Part shown: piece after piece, positions 16,976-25,791 of the stretch
How positions within the stretch are numbered: the first letter of the stretch is position 1
How the letters are laid out: each line of letters starts with the position of its first letter
NCBI GenBank assembly: GCA_002887195.1
Contig: PJAB01000422.1
Location: 1 to 27,160 of the forward strand
DNA length: 27,160 nucleotides
Origin: Chrysochromulina parva
Lineage: Eukaryota; Haptophyta; Prymnesiales; Chrysochromulinaceae
Direction of reading: 5' to 3'
Program-made: the position numbers and the translations under genes
The notes under the pieces: generated by a model
Told to the model about the DNA's origin: nothing
What the model saw: the letters and a program-made list of their open reading frames with translations, nothing else
Database searches by the model: none

Positions 16976-17612
16976 TCAGACAAGCTCCGCTTCCGACGGC
17001 TCACCCAGCTCCGGGCGGCGCCTCTTGCTCAGGGTGCTGTAGACATAGAGCAGCGCCTTGGGCGTGATGCCCGGGATGTCACCCGCGTCCTTAAGTGTGG
17101 CCGGCTGCCGTTTGGTCAGCTTCTCCACCTCCTCGGTCGAGAGGCATGGGATGGCCGCGTAGTCAAAGTCGCCCGGGATGCGCGCGTGCCCGTTGACGCT
17201 GATCCGCTCCACCTCCTTCTCTTGGCGCTCGAGGTACTTGGCGTACTTGACTGAGATCTCTACCGATTCGCGCCCGAGCGCGGGCAGCGGCGCGCCCCCT
17301 GGCTGCTGGCCCTCCTTCCATCCATGCGGCACCTCCGCCATCGCAAGCTCGACGGCCTCAAGCGCTGCGTTGGGCACCGATAGGATCTCCTCCGCCGAGC
17401 GCTTCTCGCCGCTCGGCTTGACTGCAAAGCCACGCTCAGCCCACTCCTTGTTCGGAAGGGAGAAGGAGCGAAGGGAGTGCAGCCCCGTCTCGATAGCACT
17501 CACCTTGCGCCGGAGCATCTCGTAACGCTCATCGCCCACCAGCCCCGCCTGCCGACCAAGCTCTGTCAGGCGCGTATCCGCATTGTCCGCGCGCAGCAGC
17601 AGCCGATACTCC

Positions 17613-17643
<31 letters not shown>

Positions 17644-19072
17644 GCGTGCCCCTCCCGACCAGGTCGTCGACGAGAACGCCCAGGTAGCCCTGGTCGCGGC
17701 TGATGAGCAGCGGCGGCTTGCCAAGCGCCGCGAGCGCCGCGTTCGCGCCTGCGACGACGCCGAGCGACGCAGCCTCCTCGTACCCGGTGGTCCCGATGAT
17801 CTGGCCAGCGAGATGCAGCCCCGCGCACTGACGAACCTCGAGGGCGTGGGTCAGGCAGCGCGGGTCGACGTAGTCGTACTCGACGTCGTACGCAGGCTGC
17901 ACGATCCTCGTGTGCTCAAGCCCCGGTATCGACGCGATGATCTGCTGCTGCACGTCGAGCTCGAAGGCCGAGGAGATTCCGTTGGGGTAGACCAAGCTCG
18001 TGTGGCAACTCAACCCTTCCGGCTCGAGCCACACGATGTGCGACTCACGCTGCGGGAAGCGCTCGACCTTGGAGAAGAGCGACGGGCAGTAGCGCGGCCC
18101 GGCGCCCTTGCCGCCGCCGGACTCATACGCTGGCAGCTTCGCCCTGTTCGACCGGACAATGTCGTGCGTCGCTGCAGTGGTGTACGTCTTGTGGCAGGTG
18201 ATGAGACGGTGCGCCTGCGCGACAGTGCCGCCCTCGTTCATGTACGAAAAGGGAATGGCCGGATCCTCGCTCGGCTGTGCCTCGAGCTTGCTGTAGTCGA
18301 TCGTCGCGCCGTCGAGCCGCGCCGGCGTCCCAGTCTTCAGACGACCGAGCGGCAAACCAAGCTCATGGAGCGTCGTCGCGAGCGCGGTGGCGGGCGGTTC
18401 GATCTCATCAGAGCGCTCGCCGTTCTTGGCACGCGTGAAGCGTCCAGCAGGTCGGCTCGTGCGTCCGACGTGCACCACGCCGCGCAGGAACGTGCCCGTC
18501 GTCAGCACCACGCGCGGCGCGAGCAGCCGCTCGCCATCGCCGGTGACGATGCCGCCCACCCGCGACGAGCCGTCCGGCAGTCGCTCGACGATGAGGTCCT
18601 CGACGGACGCCTCGTGGACGCGAAGTCCTGGGACGGCAAGAATCGCCTCGCGCACCGCCGCGCGGTACAATTCGCGGTCCGCCTGCGCGCGCGGGCCCTG
18701 AACGGCCGGCCCCTTGCGACGGTTGAGCATGCGGAAGTGGATGCCGCCCTGGTCGATGGCGCGCCCCATGATGCCGTCCAACGCATCGACCTCGCGGACG
18801 AGGTGGCCCTTGCCGATCCCACCGATCGACGGGTTGCACGACATCTCGCCAATCGTGTCGATGCGCTGCGTCACGAGTACGGTCGCCGCTCCGGCCCGTG
18901 CGGCCGCCGCGGCCGCCTCCACGCCCGCGTGGCCGCCTCCGACGACGATGACGTCGACGGCGCTGCTGTCGGAGACGTGGCAACGCACGCAAGGGCTGTG
19001 TCGGCGAGCTACGTGCGGCGGCTGCTGCGGCAAGAGCAGGAGGCTGGGCAGGAGGACTGAGCGCAAAACCAT
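16976..19072 (-). CDS. mnmG: MnmG/GidA/MTO1, organellar tRNA wobble-uridine modification enzyme
   Basis: FAD- and folate-dependent enzyme that, with the GTPase MnmE, builds the 5-carboxymethylaminomethyl (or related) group on U34 of tRNAs. The 698-residue protein (ATG 19072) has the FAD-binding GGGHAGVEAA (45-54), the SCNPSIGGIGKGHLVREVDA block, family signature 1 near 324 (GPRYCPSLFSKVERF), signature 2 near 421-446 (AGQIIGTTGYEEAASLG), RMFTSRAEYRLLLRADNAD and the C-terminal DIPGITPKALLYVYSTLSKR that contacts tRNA or MnmE. The bacterial enzyme is about 630 residues; the extra length is an N-terminal extension with a hydrophobic core (LRSVLLPSLLLLP) and then Arg/His, so plastid or mitochondrial import is likely. 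No Ala-Phe site is visible, leaving the organelle open. Divergent from the coiled-coil gene at 19241. Confidence 0.95.
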
Positions 19073-19240
19073 CAGACCAGGTCCGCCCGAGCGCGCAATC
19101 TCAAACTTGAGGGCAGACTCTGATTGCAACGATTCGAGAAGATGACTTGAGGAACTGAACAGGTAACGGTGGTGATTCTCACTTTATGAAAGGTACAGTA
19201 CTGACGAAGTGAAAGGATACGGAAAAAAACCGACCTGGGA
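19073..19240. promoter_or_regulatory. Shared 168-bp upstream region of mnmG and a coiled-coil gene
   Basis: Divergent ATGs at 19072 and 19241 leave 168 bp for both 5' regions. The stretch from 19140 on is AT-richer, with GGTACAGTACTG near 19191. A bidirectional promoter is inferred from spacing alone. Confidence 0.4.
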
Positions 19241-19999
19241 ATGGTGAACAGTGACAACAGTGCGGCACCCTTGTCGCTACCGCCATGGCCTCGAACGGCA
19301 GAGGAAATCATATCAAGCCGGAGAGGCAGTCATTCGGACGATCTCGATCTCTTAGCGATTGAGGCCGACGTCAAGATCACAGTGGCGAACGAGTCGCTCA
19401 AGCGGTTGCGCGGCGAGAAGTATCAGCTGCTCGCCATGATCGAGGCGTTGAAGAGCGACATTGCAAAACTGCCGCTGATCGAGCAGGAGGTGCTCTTCCA
19501 CGCTGATCGCGCTGATAGGAAAGAGCGCCAGGTTCAGGACCTGGAAGCGCGAAATACCCAGCTCGAGGTCCTCGCTCACGCCCGCATGAGGTCCCACAAG
19601 CAGCTCCAATCGGCGGCACAGTTACGTAGCCTTCTCCAATGCAGCTGGTCGTTATTGTTGGCCGGCGCTCTGCAAAAGTGGCGCGTGGCCGTGCTTGTGC
19701 TCATTCATGAGCCGCGCGATGCTGAGCTCGCGCAACTGCAATACCAAAACCTGCTCCTGCAACGCGCTGCCGGACAAATGCTCCGGCAGTCGAAGCAGGA
19801 GCTTGGCGCGACGGTTATGTGGCAAGCGTATCGTCGCGCAGAGTACTCGCTGATCGTCACCGCATGGGAGCGCTGGGTAGATGTGCCGCGGGCGCTGGAG
19901 ACATACCAGAGATTCTCAGCAGGGCGAGCCATCAGTCATTACTCAGATCCCGTCGGGCCGGAGCACGCGCCTCGCACGCGGATCCGCGGCGGATACTAG
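19241..19999 (+). CDS. Coiled-coil protein with weak Sfi1-like Trp motifs
   Basis: Protein of 252 residues from ATG 19241. Residues about 37-120 form a charged coiled coil (SLKRLRGEKYQLLAMIEALK, DRKERQVQDLEARN). The second half has spaced Ala-x-x-x-Trp elements: ALQKWR (143-148), ATVMWQAYRR (190-199) and TAWERW (207-212). Their spacing and the surrounding helix resemble centrin-binding Sfi1 repeats, which would fit a basal-body or centriole protein, but three weak motifs are not decisive. No signal peptide; the hydrophobic stretch near 135-155 is interrupted by Lys and Arg and is probably not a membrane helix. Divergent from mnmG. Confidence 0.6.
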   Translation: MVNSDNSAAPLSLPPWPRTAEEIISSRRGSHSDDLDLLAIEADVKITVANESLKRLRGEKYQLLAMIEALKSDIAKLPLIEQEVLFHADRADRKERQVQDLEARNTQLEVLAHARMRSHKQLQSAAQLRSLLQCSWSLLLAGALQKWRVAVLVLIHEPRDAELAQLQYQNLLLQRAAGQMLRQSKQELGATVMWQAYRRAEYSLIVTAWERWVDVPRALETYQRFSAGRAISHYSDPVGPEHAPRTRIRGGY

Positions 20000-20428
20000 C
20001 TTAGTTGTAAGCCCAGGATACAGTCTTAATACAGTCTACTAGTTGGCAGGAATGCGAATCCCCTCCCACAGGGTTCGCGGTTGTAACGGACATCCATTTT
20101 TCAAACCACACGAATGCGATCGACGTCCGCGCTTCACGTGAACACGTCATCACGTGCAACCGTTCATCGCGCGCTATAACCGTCCCGGTCGCGCACCGGG
20201 ACCACGCCACCGTCGTAACACGAAACACCGTCTCCACCGTCACCGCGGCGTGCGCGCGTCGCACACGGACACGCGTGTCCGGCGTCGAGCCGTCGACACT
20301 TCACACGGTCACACGTATGTCGTATCGATGTCAATCAGTCAGTGCAGCATCGCATCACCGCACGTCATTTCGGAACTACACGGTTTGACGCTCCACTCCT
20401 GAGATCACTCCGCTGGTACCGTACCATT
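20000..20428. other. Intergenic region rich in palindromes between convergent genes
   Basis: About 430 bases between the stops at 19999 and 20429. It holds two CACGTG boxes (20135-20140 and 20151-20156), an 8-bp hairpin (20182-20202), a 16-bp perfect palindrome (20266-20281) and many CGTC/CACG repeats. No convincing coding frame. Because both flanking genes end here, the boxes are not in an obvious promoter position. Confidence 0.5.
20266..20281. repeat. 16-bp perfect palindrome
   Basis: CGGACACGCGTGTCCG is identical to its reverse complement; the symmetry stops at the next base on each side. It could be a dimeric protein site or a cruciform; nothing here decides. Confidence 0.8.
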
Positions 20429-21925
20429 TTACCGCCACGCGGCACTGCCACGCTGTCGCGCAGCCCGCTCCGCCCCCACACCCAGTTGGAGGGCGCCTGT
20501 TGGGTGTGGGGGCGGAGCGGCGGCTTGCGAGAGAGTAAGCGAGAGAGCTCTTAAGAGAGCTCCGCTCGGCTTGATCTTCGACGGCTTGGCGTGAGAGTTC
20601 TGGACGGCGCTCGACGCAGCGCCCAACGCAGCGCTCGATTGGCGGGAGGATGCCGTGGCACTGCCTGAACGCCTTCTCACCGTGTCACTGTGGTCGGTCG
20701 TTGAGGACCACGTTATCGTGTCGAGCTCCTGCTTTCGCTTCATGACTGCGTCGAGCTCCTCCTTGTCGCCGCCAGCGACATATCCACGTATTCGAACAGC
20801 GGTGCCGTCCCTGAGCGCCTCCATCAGCGCCTCGCCGCGCTTCATGAGCTCGCTCACCTCGACATGTGCGGCGATGGCTTGTTTGGTGGTCGAGCGTCGC
20901 TCGAGCTCCGCCCTCCCAAGTCGGCCCTCGTCGATCTCGGCACTCGTGGCTGCGCCGCATCGGATCTTGGAATTGATCGCCTCAATGAGACGGTTGAGCT
21001 CGGCCCTTGACATGGTCTTGCGCACCGCATCAGCATGCGCACCGCCATCGGCCCGTCCTTCATCCTCATCGCCATTTCCCCTCGCTTCGGCGCGACTTTC
21101 CGCGACTTTCTGCTTGAGAAAGCTAACCATGTGGAAGGCGCTGCTATTGGCCAGCACAGCATAGTCTTTGGGCCGCTGAGTACTGCTGATCACCGGAGCC
21201 GACGACGGGCGCGCGACTCGACATGGAGCCTTTGGTGGTGCCCGATGCAAAGCGGCCGGTGTCTCACTGAGCAGCCAGAGCGCCGATGTGTCGGTGTTGC
21301 CATTATGCAGCCTCAGCACATCTTCACACTTTGAGGGCACCGCGCCGGTCATCTCCTGGAGCAGAGACACCTTTGCCGGGTCGATGTGCATAGGCCCACC
21401 TGCAGGCCTTGTGACAGTCCTTGTGCGATGAGGAGTGGTACAAGTAACAAGAGTCCCGACGAAGGCCCGTGCCTGTGTGCTGGCATCGACTGCTGGCTCT
21501 GCCCATTTGCAGGCCGATTGGGGAGATGGAGATTTCGCTTGGCCATCATGCCACACTCCCCTGGACCAGTGTGCTGTCGGCCGCTGACGAGAATCTCCGA
21601 TTGCTCCTGGCGAGGTGGCGTGCGGAACGCGACACGACGCCCAGCTGGATGCGTGCATGGTGAGCGTGGCATGCGAAGAACTAGGGGTCAACTTGATGCT
21701 GCTGCCAGCGCTGGGCACGAGCTTTGCGGTCGCGGGCATGACGTCGTCAAACGGTCGGTGCCAAACGCGCATGGACGTATAAGCGGTGGGCTTTGGCAAG
21801 CATGACATGCTGTGCGATACATGTACGCTCATGACAGTCGCCAGCTTTTGCTGCACACGAGCGGCTGCTAGCGAACTAGCACTTGGTTGCAGAGAATAGA
21901 TCGCAACATTGGAGGCGGCGCCCAT
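20429..21925 (-). CDS. Hypothetical protein with a UBA-like segment
   Basis: Open frame of 498 residues from ATG 21925. The first 178 residues are Ser/Thr/His-rich without visible domains and may not be coding; Met179 (21391) is a credible alternative start. Directly after it comes a compact helical segment (about residues 184-220) with KVSLLQEMTGAVPSKCEDVL and LHNGNTDTSALWLLSE. This is the three-helix pattern of UBA/CUE-like domains (M-T-G turn, N-G-N, then A-x-W-L-L), which often bind ubiquitin. Beyond it are charged helices (MSRAELNRLIEAINSKIRC, ELMKRGEALMEALRDG) and a Ser-rich tail. The last 30 or so codons run through a perfect 20-bp inverted repeat, so the C-terminus is uncertain. Not a known family to me. 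Confidence 0.5.
   Translation of the reverse strand: MGAASNVAIYSLQPSASSLAAARVQQKLATVMSVHVSHSMSCLPKPTAYTSMRVWHRPFDDVMPATAKLVPSAGSSIKLTPSSSHATLTMHASSWASCRVPHATSPGAIGDSRQRPTAHWSRGVWHDGQAKSPSPQSACKWAEPAVDASTQARAFVGTLVTCTTPHRTRTVTRPAGGPMHIDPAKVSLLQEMTGAVPSKCEDVLRLHNGNTDTSALWLLSETPAALHRAPPKAPCRVARPSSAPVISSTQRPKDYAVLANSSAFHMVSFLKQKVAESRAEARGNGDEDEGRADGGAHADAVRKTMSRAELNRLIEAINSKIRCGAATSAEIDEGRLGRAELERRSTTKQAIAAHVEVSELMKRGEALMEALRDGTAVRIRGYVAGGDKEELDAVMKRKQELDTITWSSTTDHSDTVRRRSGSATASSRQSSAALGAASSAVQNSHAKPSKIKPSGALLRALSLTLSQAAAPPPHPTGALQLGVGAERAARQRGSAAWR
20465..20520. repeat. Perfect 20-bp inverted repeat, 16-nt loop
   Basis: CCGCTCCGCCCCCACACCCA (20465-20484) pairs exactly with 20501-20520. Symmetry ends sharply at both sides. 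The stem would be very stable (mostly G-C). It lies just before the stop of the minus-strand gene, and a second short palindrome, CTCTTAAGAG, follows at about 20548-20557. Confidence 0.9.
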
Positions 21926-22389
21926 TCAGCCACCGCCGCCACCGCCACCCGAATGTGTGCTACAGGAGCTGCCGTAAGCGGCCCTCCACCGACTTCAAGG
22001 CCTATGACTGGAACAGCACGCCTGGAAAGAAGGATGTCTATGGAAATGCATGCTCTCTCTCAGATTGTGCATGTTCACAGCCTTTGGTTGAAATTCGACA
22101 CACAAGACACCGGACCGGCGTACATACGGATGCGGTTACCACTAGCTCGGGGACCCCTGGACACCCCTATTAAACACACATTCATAGTACACTACTACAT
22201 GTAGAGAGCCCTGTCTTATAGCTAAAGTGGTTATACTTATAGCATCTGTTCTGTGAGCACTTTTACGGCCGCACAGCGGCCGAGGTTTTAGCAGTTTGTC
22301 ATCGACCCTCACGGGCACACGCGGGGAGGTTTTACCGGTACCGGGTACTGTACCGGTACACATGTACCGGTTTTTCAGGCCAACGCGAA
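21926..22389. promoter_or_regulatory. Shared upstream region with repeated TACCGGT motifs
   Basis: The 464 bp lie between the minus-strand ATG at 21925 (or 21391) and the signal-peptide ATG at 22390. Three TACCGG elements cluster at about 22333-22370, 20-57 bp before ATG 22390, within TACCGGTACCGGG and TGTACCGGTACA. Their spacing from the start suggests core-promoter or 5'-UTR elements of the IPT gene; this is inference. Confidence 0.4.
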
Positions 22390-24962
22390 ATGCAGGGCGT
22401 GCATCAAGCGCTTGTGCTACTCGCCGTCACCTGCAGCGCGTATCAAGGTGGCGACCAAGCGGATCGGTGGCCAGCGCCGACGCAGACGAAGCGGATCAAG
22501 GTGCAGCACCTCTCACCGTTCGTTGGCCGGCACAATGGTGGTCTGCTGGTCAACGTGACCGGCAAAGGTGTGCCGTCTGCCCGCCCGGTGTGATTCTGAT
22601 TTCACGTCGTGTGCAGCAAAAGCCTGGTGTGATTCTGAGCTGATGGCTTCTCATGCATGGTGCGGCAGGTTTTTTAGTTTCGGCATACCCGAGGTGCAAA
22701 TTTGGGGCCATGGAGGTTGCAGCCACAATTCAGTCTCCGACGCTCATCCAGTGTTACACGCCCGTCAACACAGACTTCACCCCTGAGACGCCGTACAACA
22801 TGCAGAACAAGGTGCTCGAAGTCTCATTGAACGGCGTGGATTTCACGTCGAGCAGCAAAATTTTCACTTACTACGATCACTCACGAGTCTTTGTGAGCTT
22901 GCTGGAGCCGCAAGGCGGGCCCCTAGAAGGCGGCACCTCCATCACGGTGCATGGCAGCAGCTTCCGGTTCTCTGAGCACCTGCGGTGCACTTGGGACGAC
23001 AATTCCGATCCAACGCTCAAAGTGAACGCGACTTTCATCGACGGAAACGTCATGCTCTGTGGCTCGCCGCCGTCAAATGTGTCCGGCGTGCGCACCGTCA
23101 AGGTGGCGCTCGATGACTTTCACTTTTCGGCGCAAGGGCGTGAGTGGACTTACTACGATCCGACATTGCTCATCGTCTCGATCGTGGATCCGATTGGTGG
23201 TCCTGCCCGCGGTGGCACACTGATTGAGGTTCTCGGCACGGGGTTTGAGCGCTTGGGTGGGCAGGTGCAACACGGCAGCCCCGCCTTCGGCGCCAATCAC
23301 TCCTCGTATCCGCATCGTCGCATCGACCACGGCGTCTTTTGCAAGTTCAGCTTTGACGCGGCGCGCGCTCCTCGCGGCGAGGATCCGTGGTGCACCCAGA
23401 TCGACGACACCCTCATTTCTGACCGGACGGAGCAGACGGACTACTACGACGGCCTGCTCGACACCAGCCCGTTGCCCAGCGAGGGTGCTGCGGCGCTGTC
23501 GCGCGCGGCGAGCAATCGTCATCTGCGCAACTTTTCGTGCTTCACGACGTCGACGACGCCCTCGTTAGGCGTCGTTACCTCCGTGGTGCAGGCCACTTAT
23601 GTGGATTCAAACAAGATGCTCTGCGAGACTCCCCCGTTTGCGGGGCTGCTCCGGTACAATCGAGCCGTGCTTCGGGTACACGTGACCCTCAATGGTGACT
23701 TCCACGACCTTGCATCACTCTCCAACTCGAATGCCACTTTCACCATCTACGACCCTCGCGAGGCGCGCGTCCGCAGCATGTTAAGGACTGGCGGGCCCAT
23801 CAACGGCAGCACGTACGTCGAGCTGTACGGCAAGCTCTTCTTCGACTTCTCATCAGTCATGCGGGCGGGCTACGAGCATGTCCTGCGGTGCCGCTTTGGC
23901 ATCGCCGGGGAGACGAATGCAACCCGGTTGCGTGACACCGCAGTTGCGTGCTACTCACCGCGGCTCTTTGGCTTTGGCCATCGGCAGGGAGTCAGCGTCG
24001 ACGTGACGTTCAATGGGCAGGACTACGTCGACGGACCCGATGTCAGGTTCATCTACTCGCCACTGGACCGCTATCAGATCGATGGAGTATGCCGCGACGC
24101 TTATGGCGGAGCCATTCACGGCAGCACCTGCACCAACAACTACACGGGCATTGCCATCAGCGCTCTCTTCCCTCACGGTGGCCCTGCCGACGGCGAGACG
24201 CATATCGTGGTCGTCGGCCGCCTGTTCGAGGTGCAAGGCCCGTCGATCCTTTGCAAGTTTGGCAACCTGTCCATGGTCAACGCAACCTTCCTAAACAATA
24301 GCGCGGTGCTGTGCACGACGCCAGCAAACCCCCACATGGCAGGGCATCAGTTCATCGACCACTCGGTCGAAGTGACGCTCAACGGCGAGCCCAACTTTCT
24401 CACCAACAGCCAGATCCCGTTCGTGTACTACGACCACAACGTGACGCTCGCTGTCTCGTCCATTTACCCTCGCGCGGGCCCGAAGACGGGAGGCAACACT
24501 ATCACCGTCTACGGCACGGGCTTCCGCGTTCTGGGCGGCACGATCGTCCGCTCTGGGCCGAACTGCACAGGAGGTTTGGAGACTTTGGTGGGAGGCAGCC
24601 GTCGGTGCTCGGAGCCCGTGGTTGACGGCACTAATCGCGGCCTGCAATGCCTCTTTGGCAGTGTGCCGCCGGTGCACGCCTACTTCTTGGATGACATCGA
24701 CGCGTCAGATCAGACGCCGGCACTGCGACCGCCGGAGGCGGTGGTCGCCGAAGCGGACGCGGACGGCGATCGCGTCGGCACTGCGATCATCTGCGAACTT
24801 CCGCCGCTGCCCGGCGAAGAGGAGCAATCGTGGATTCCCGGCCAAAATGAGCGGCGGCTGCTGCCGGGCAGCCCTCACAGCGTGTGCGTCGAGGTGACGC
24901 TCAACGGCCAACGCTCGCAGGCCTCCAGGAATTGCGTTCAGTTCACATACTACGACACATGA
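22390..24962 (+). CDS. Secreted protein with six IPT/TIG domains, two exons
   Basis: Exon 1 (22390-22567) encodes a signal peptide (HQALVLLAVTCSA, residues 5-17) and the first strands of an IPT/TIG domain (HLSPFVGRHNGGLLVNVTGK). Exon 2 (22669-24962) begins with FLVSAYPRCKFG, which completes that domain. The joined protein has 823 residues. IPT/TIG domains are immunoglobulin-like folds of about 85-100 residues found in plexins, Met and fibrocystin. Six copies are seen; their starts carry GGP-x-x-GGT-like motifs (EPQGGPLEGGTSITVHG, DPIGGPARGGTLIEVLG, YPRAGPKTGGNTITVYG) and their ends a YYD or similar. Domains 3 and 6 have long inserts. Many N-x-S/T sites and Cys pairs fit an extracellular adhesion or wall role. 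No membrane anchor is seen and the stop follows the last YYD at once, so a downstream exon is possible. Confidence 0.85.
22568..22668 (+). other. Spliceosomal intron, 101 nt, inside the first IPT domain
   Basis: Donor G|GTGTGC and acceptor TGCGGCAG|GT. Splicing is phase 1 and makes a Gly codon, giving VTGKGFLVSAYPRCKFG, the typical core of an IPT domain. Reading through without splicing meets a stop (TGA at 22591-22593). The fit of both protein halves is strong evidence for these borders. Confidence 0.8.
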
Positions 24963-25791
24963 TCAGGGTGTGTTGCGCGTCGGGCCGTCGCCAACGTGCG
25001 AGCAGCATAGTTGCCTTTGTGTTTGTCTCCTTAGTCGGTGCCGGGGCGGCACGTGTGCGTCTCGTCTCGCTGCGCGGCGGGCGCGCCGGGGCCGGGATTC
25101 TGACGGCCCAGCACCGCCGGGGCAGCTCACAGGGGCGGCCGCCGTGGAGCGTGGTACGTCCGAGCACCGAGGCAGCCGACGCGTTTCTTGTACGTTTCTT
25201 GCATCTTGGGTCTACGGCTACGGGTACCGGCGGTCCCCGCATAGCGCTATACGATATGGTCAATGGTGGTCTTCCGAGGGACGCCGCGACGGCAACGCGA
25301 CGGACGGCAAACCCGACCGGGTGTATACCGCTTGCACGCCTAACACCCGACGCGCTAGACGGAAAACGCGCCCGGCGGCCTAACGCCGAAATGCGAATTA
25401 GAGTAAAGTTAGAGTCGTAATACTTACGTAAACCACGGCGGGGCACGGGCGGTCGGGCCGGGCCAGGCGGCCGCGCTGGCGCGTCGCACGGCCGACCGTG
25501 CACCGCGAATCCCGGCATGCGTCCTGGGTCGAACCGAAACGAACGAGCGCTAGGTTGCGTTGTAGGTACACACGATAATACACACGATACAGTTTACAGT
25601 ATCACTATCAGTAATCAACGGTCTGGGGGAAGGGTATAGGTGCAAGGTGGAAGCAAATCCCAAATCGGACGAACGCTTGGCCTCCGGGGTACCCTCCGAT
25701 CCCGGTTACAGAGGATGGGAAGCGGGTAGTGCTCTCACGGTTGGCCTTGGGCGTTCGCACCCGCTTGACCATCTCGGCGGCCTCGAGGTGC
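24963..25791. other. Intergenic region between convergent genes
   Basis: About 830 bases between the IPT gene stop and the WH2 gene stop. A minus-strand frame (24943-25518) and a plus-strand frame (24884-25420) are open but Arg/Pro/Ala-biased, overlap each other and overlap the IPT coding end. CACACGATA repeats lie near 25570-25590. A 3' exon of the IPT gene could hide here; none was recognised. Confidence 0.45.

Noticed and set aside
17477..19060. Long plus-strand frame of 527 residues
   Set aside because: Exactly antisense to mnmG, which has clear family signatures; Arg/Ala/Asp-biased composition is typical of a GC-rich shadow frame.
24943..25518. Minus-strand frame of 191 residues starting with ATG
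   Set aside because: Arg/Pro/Ala-biased, no domain, and it overlaps the end of the IPT gene on the other strand.
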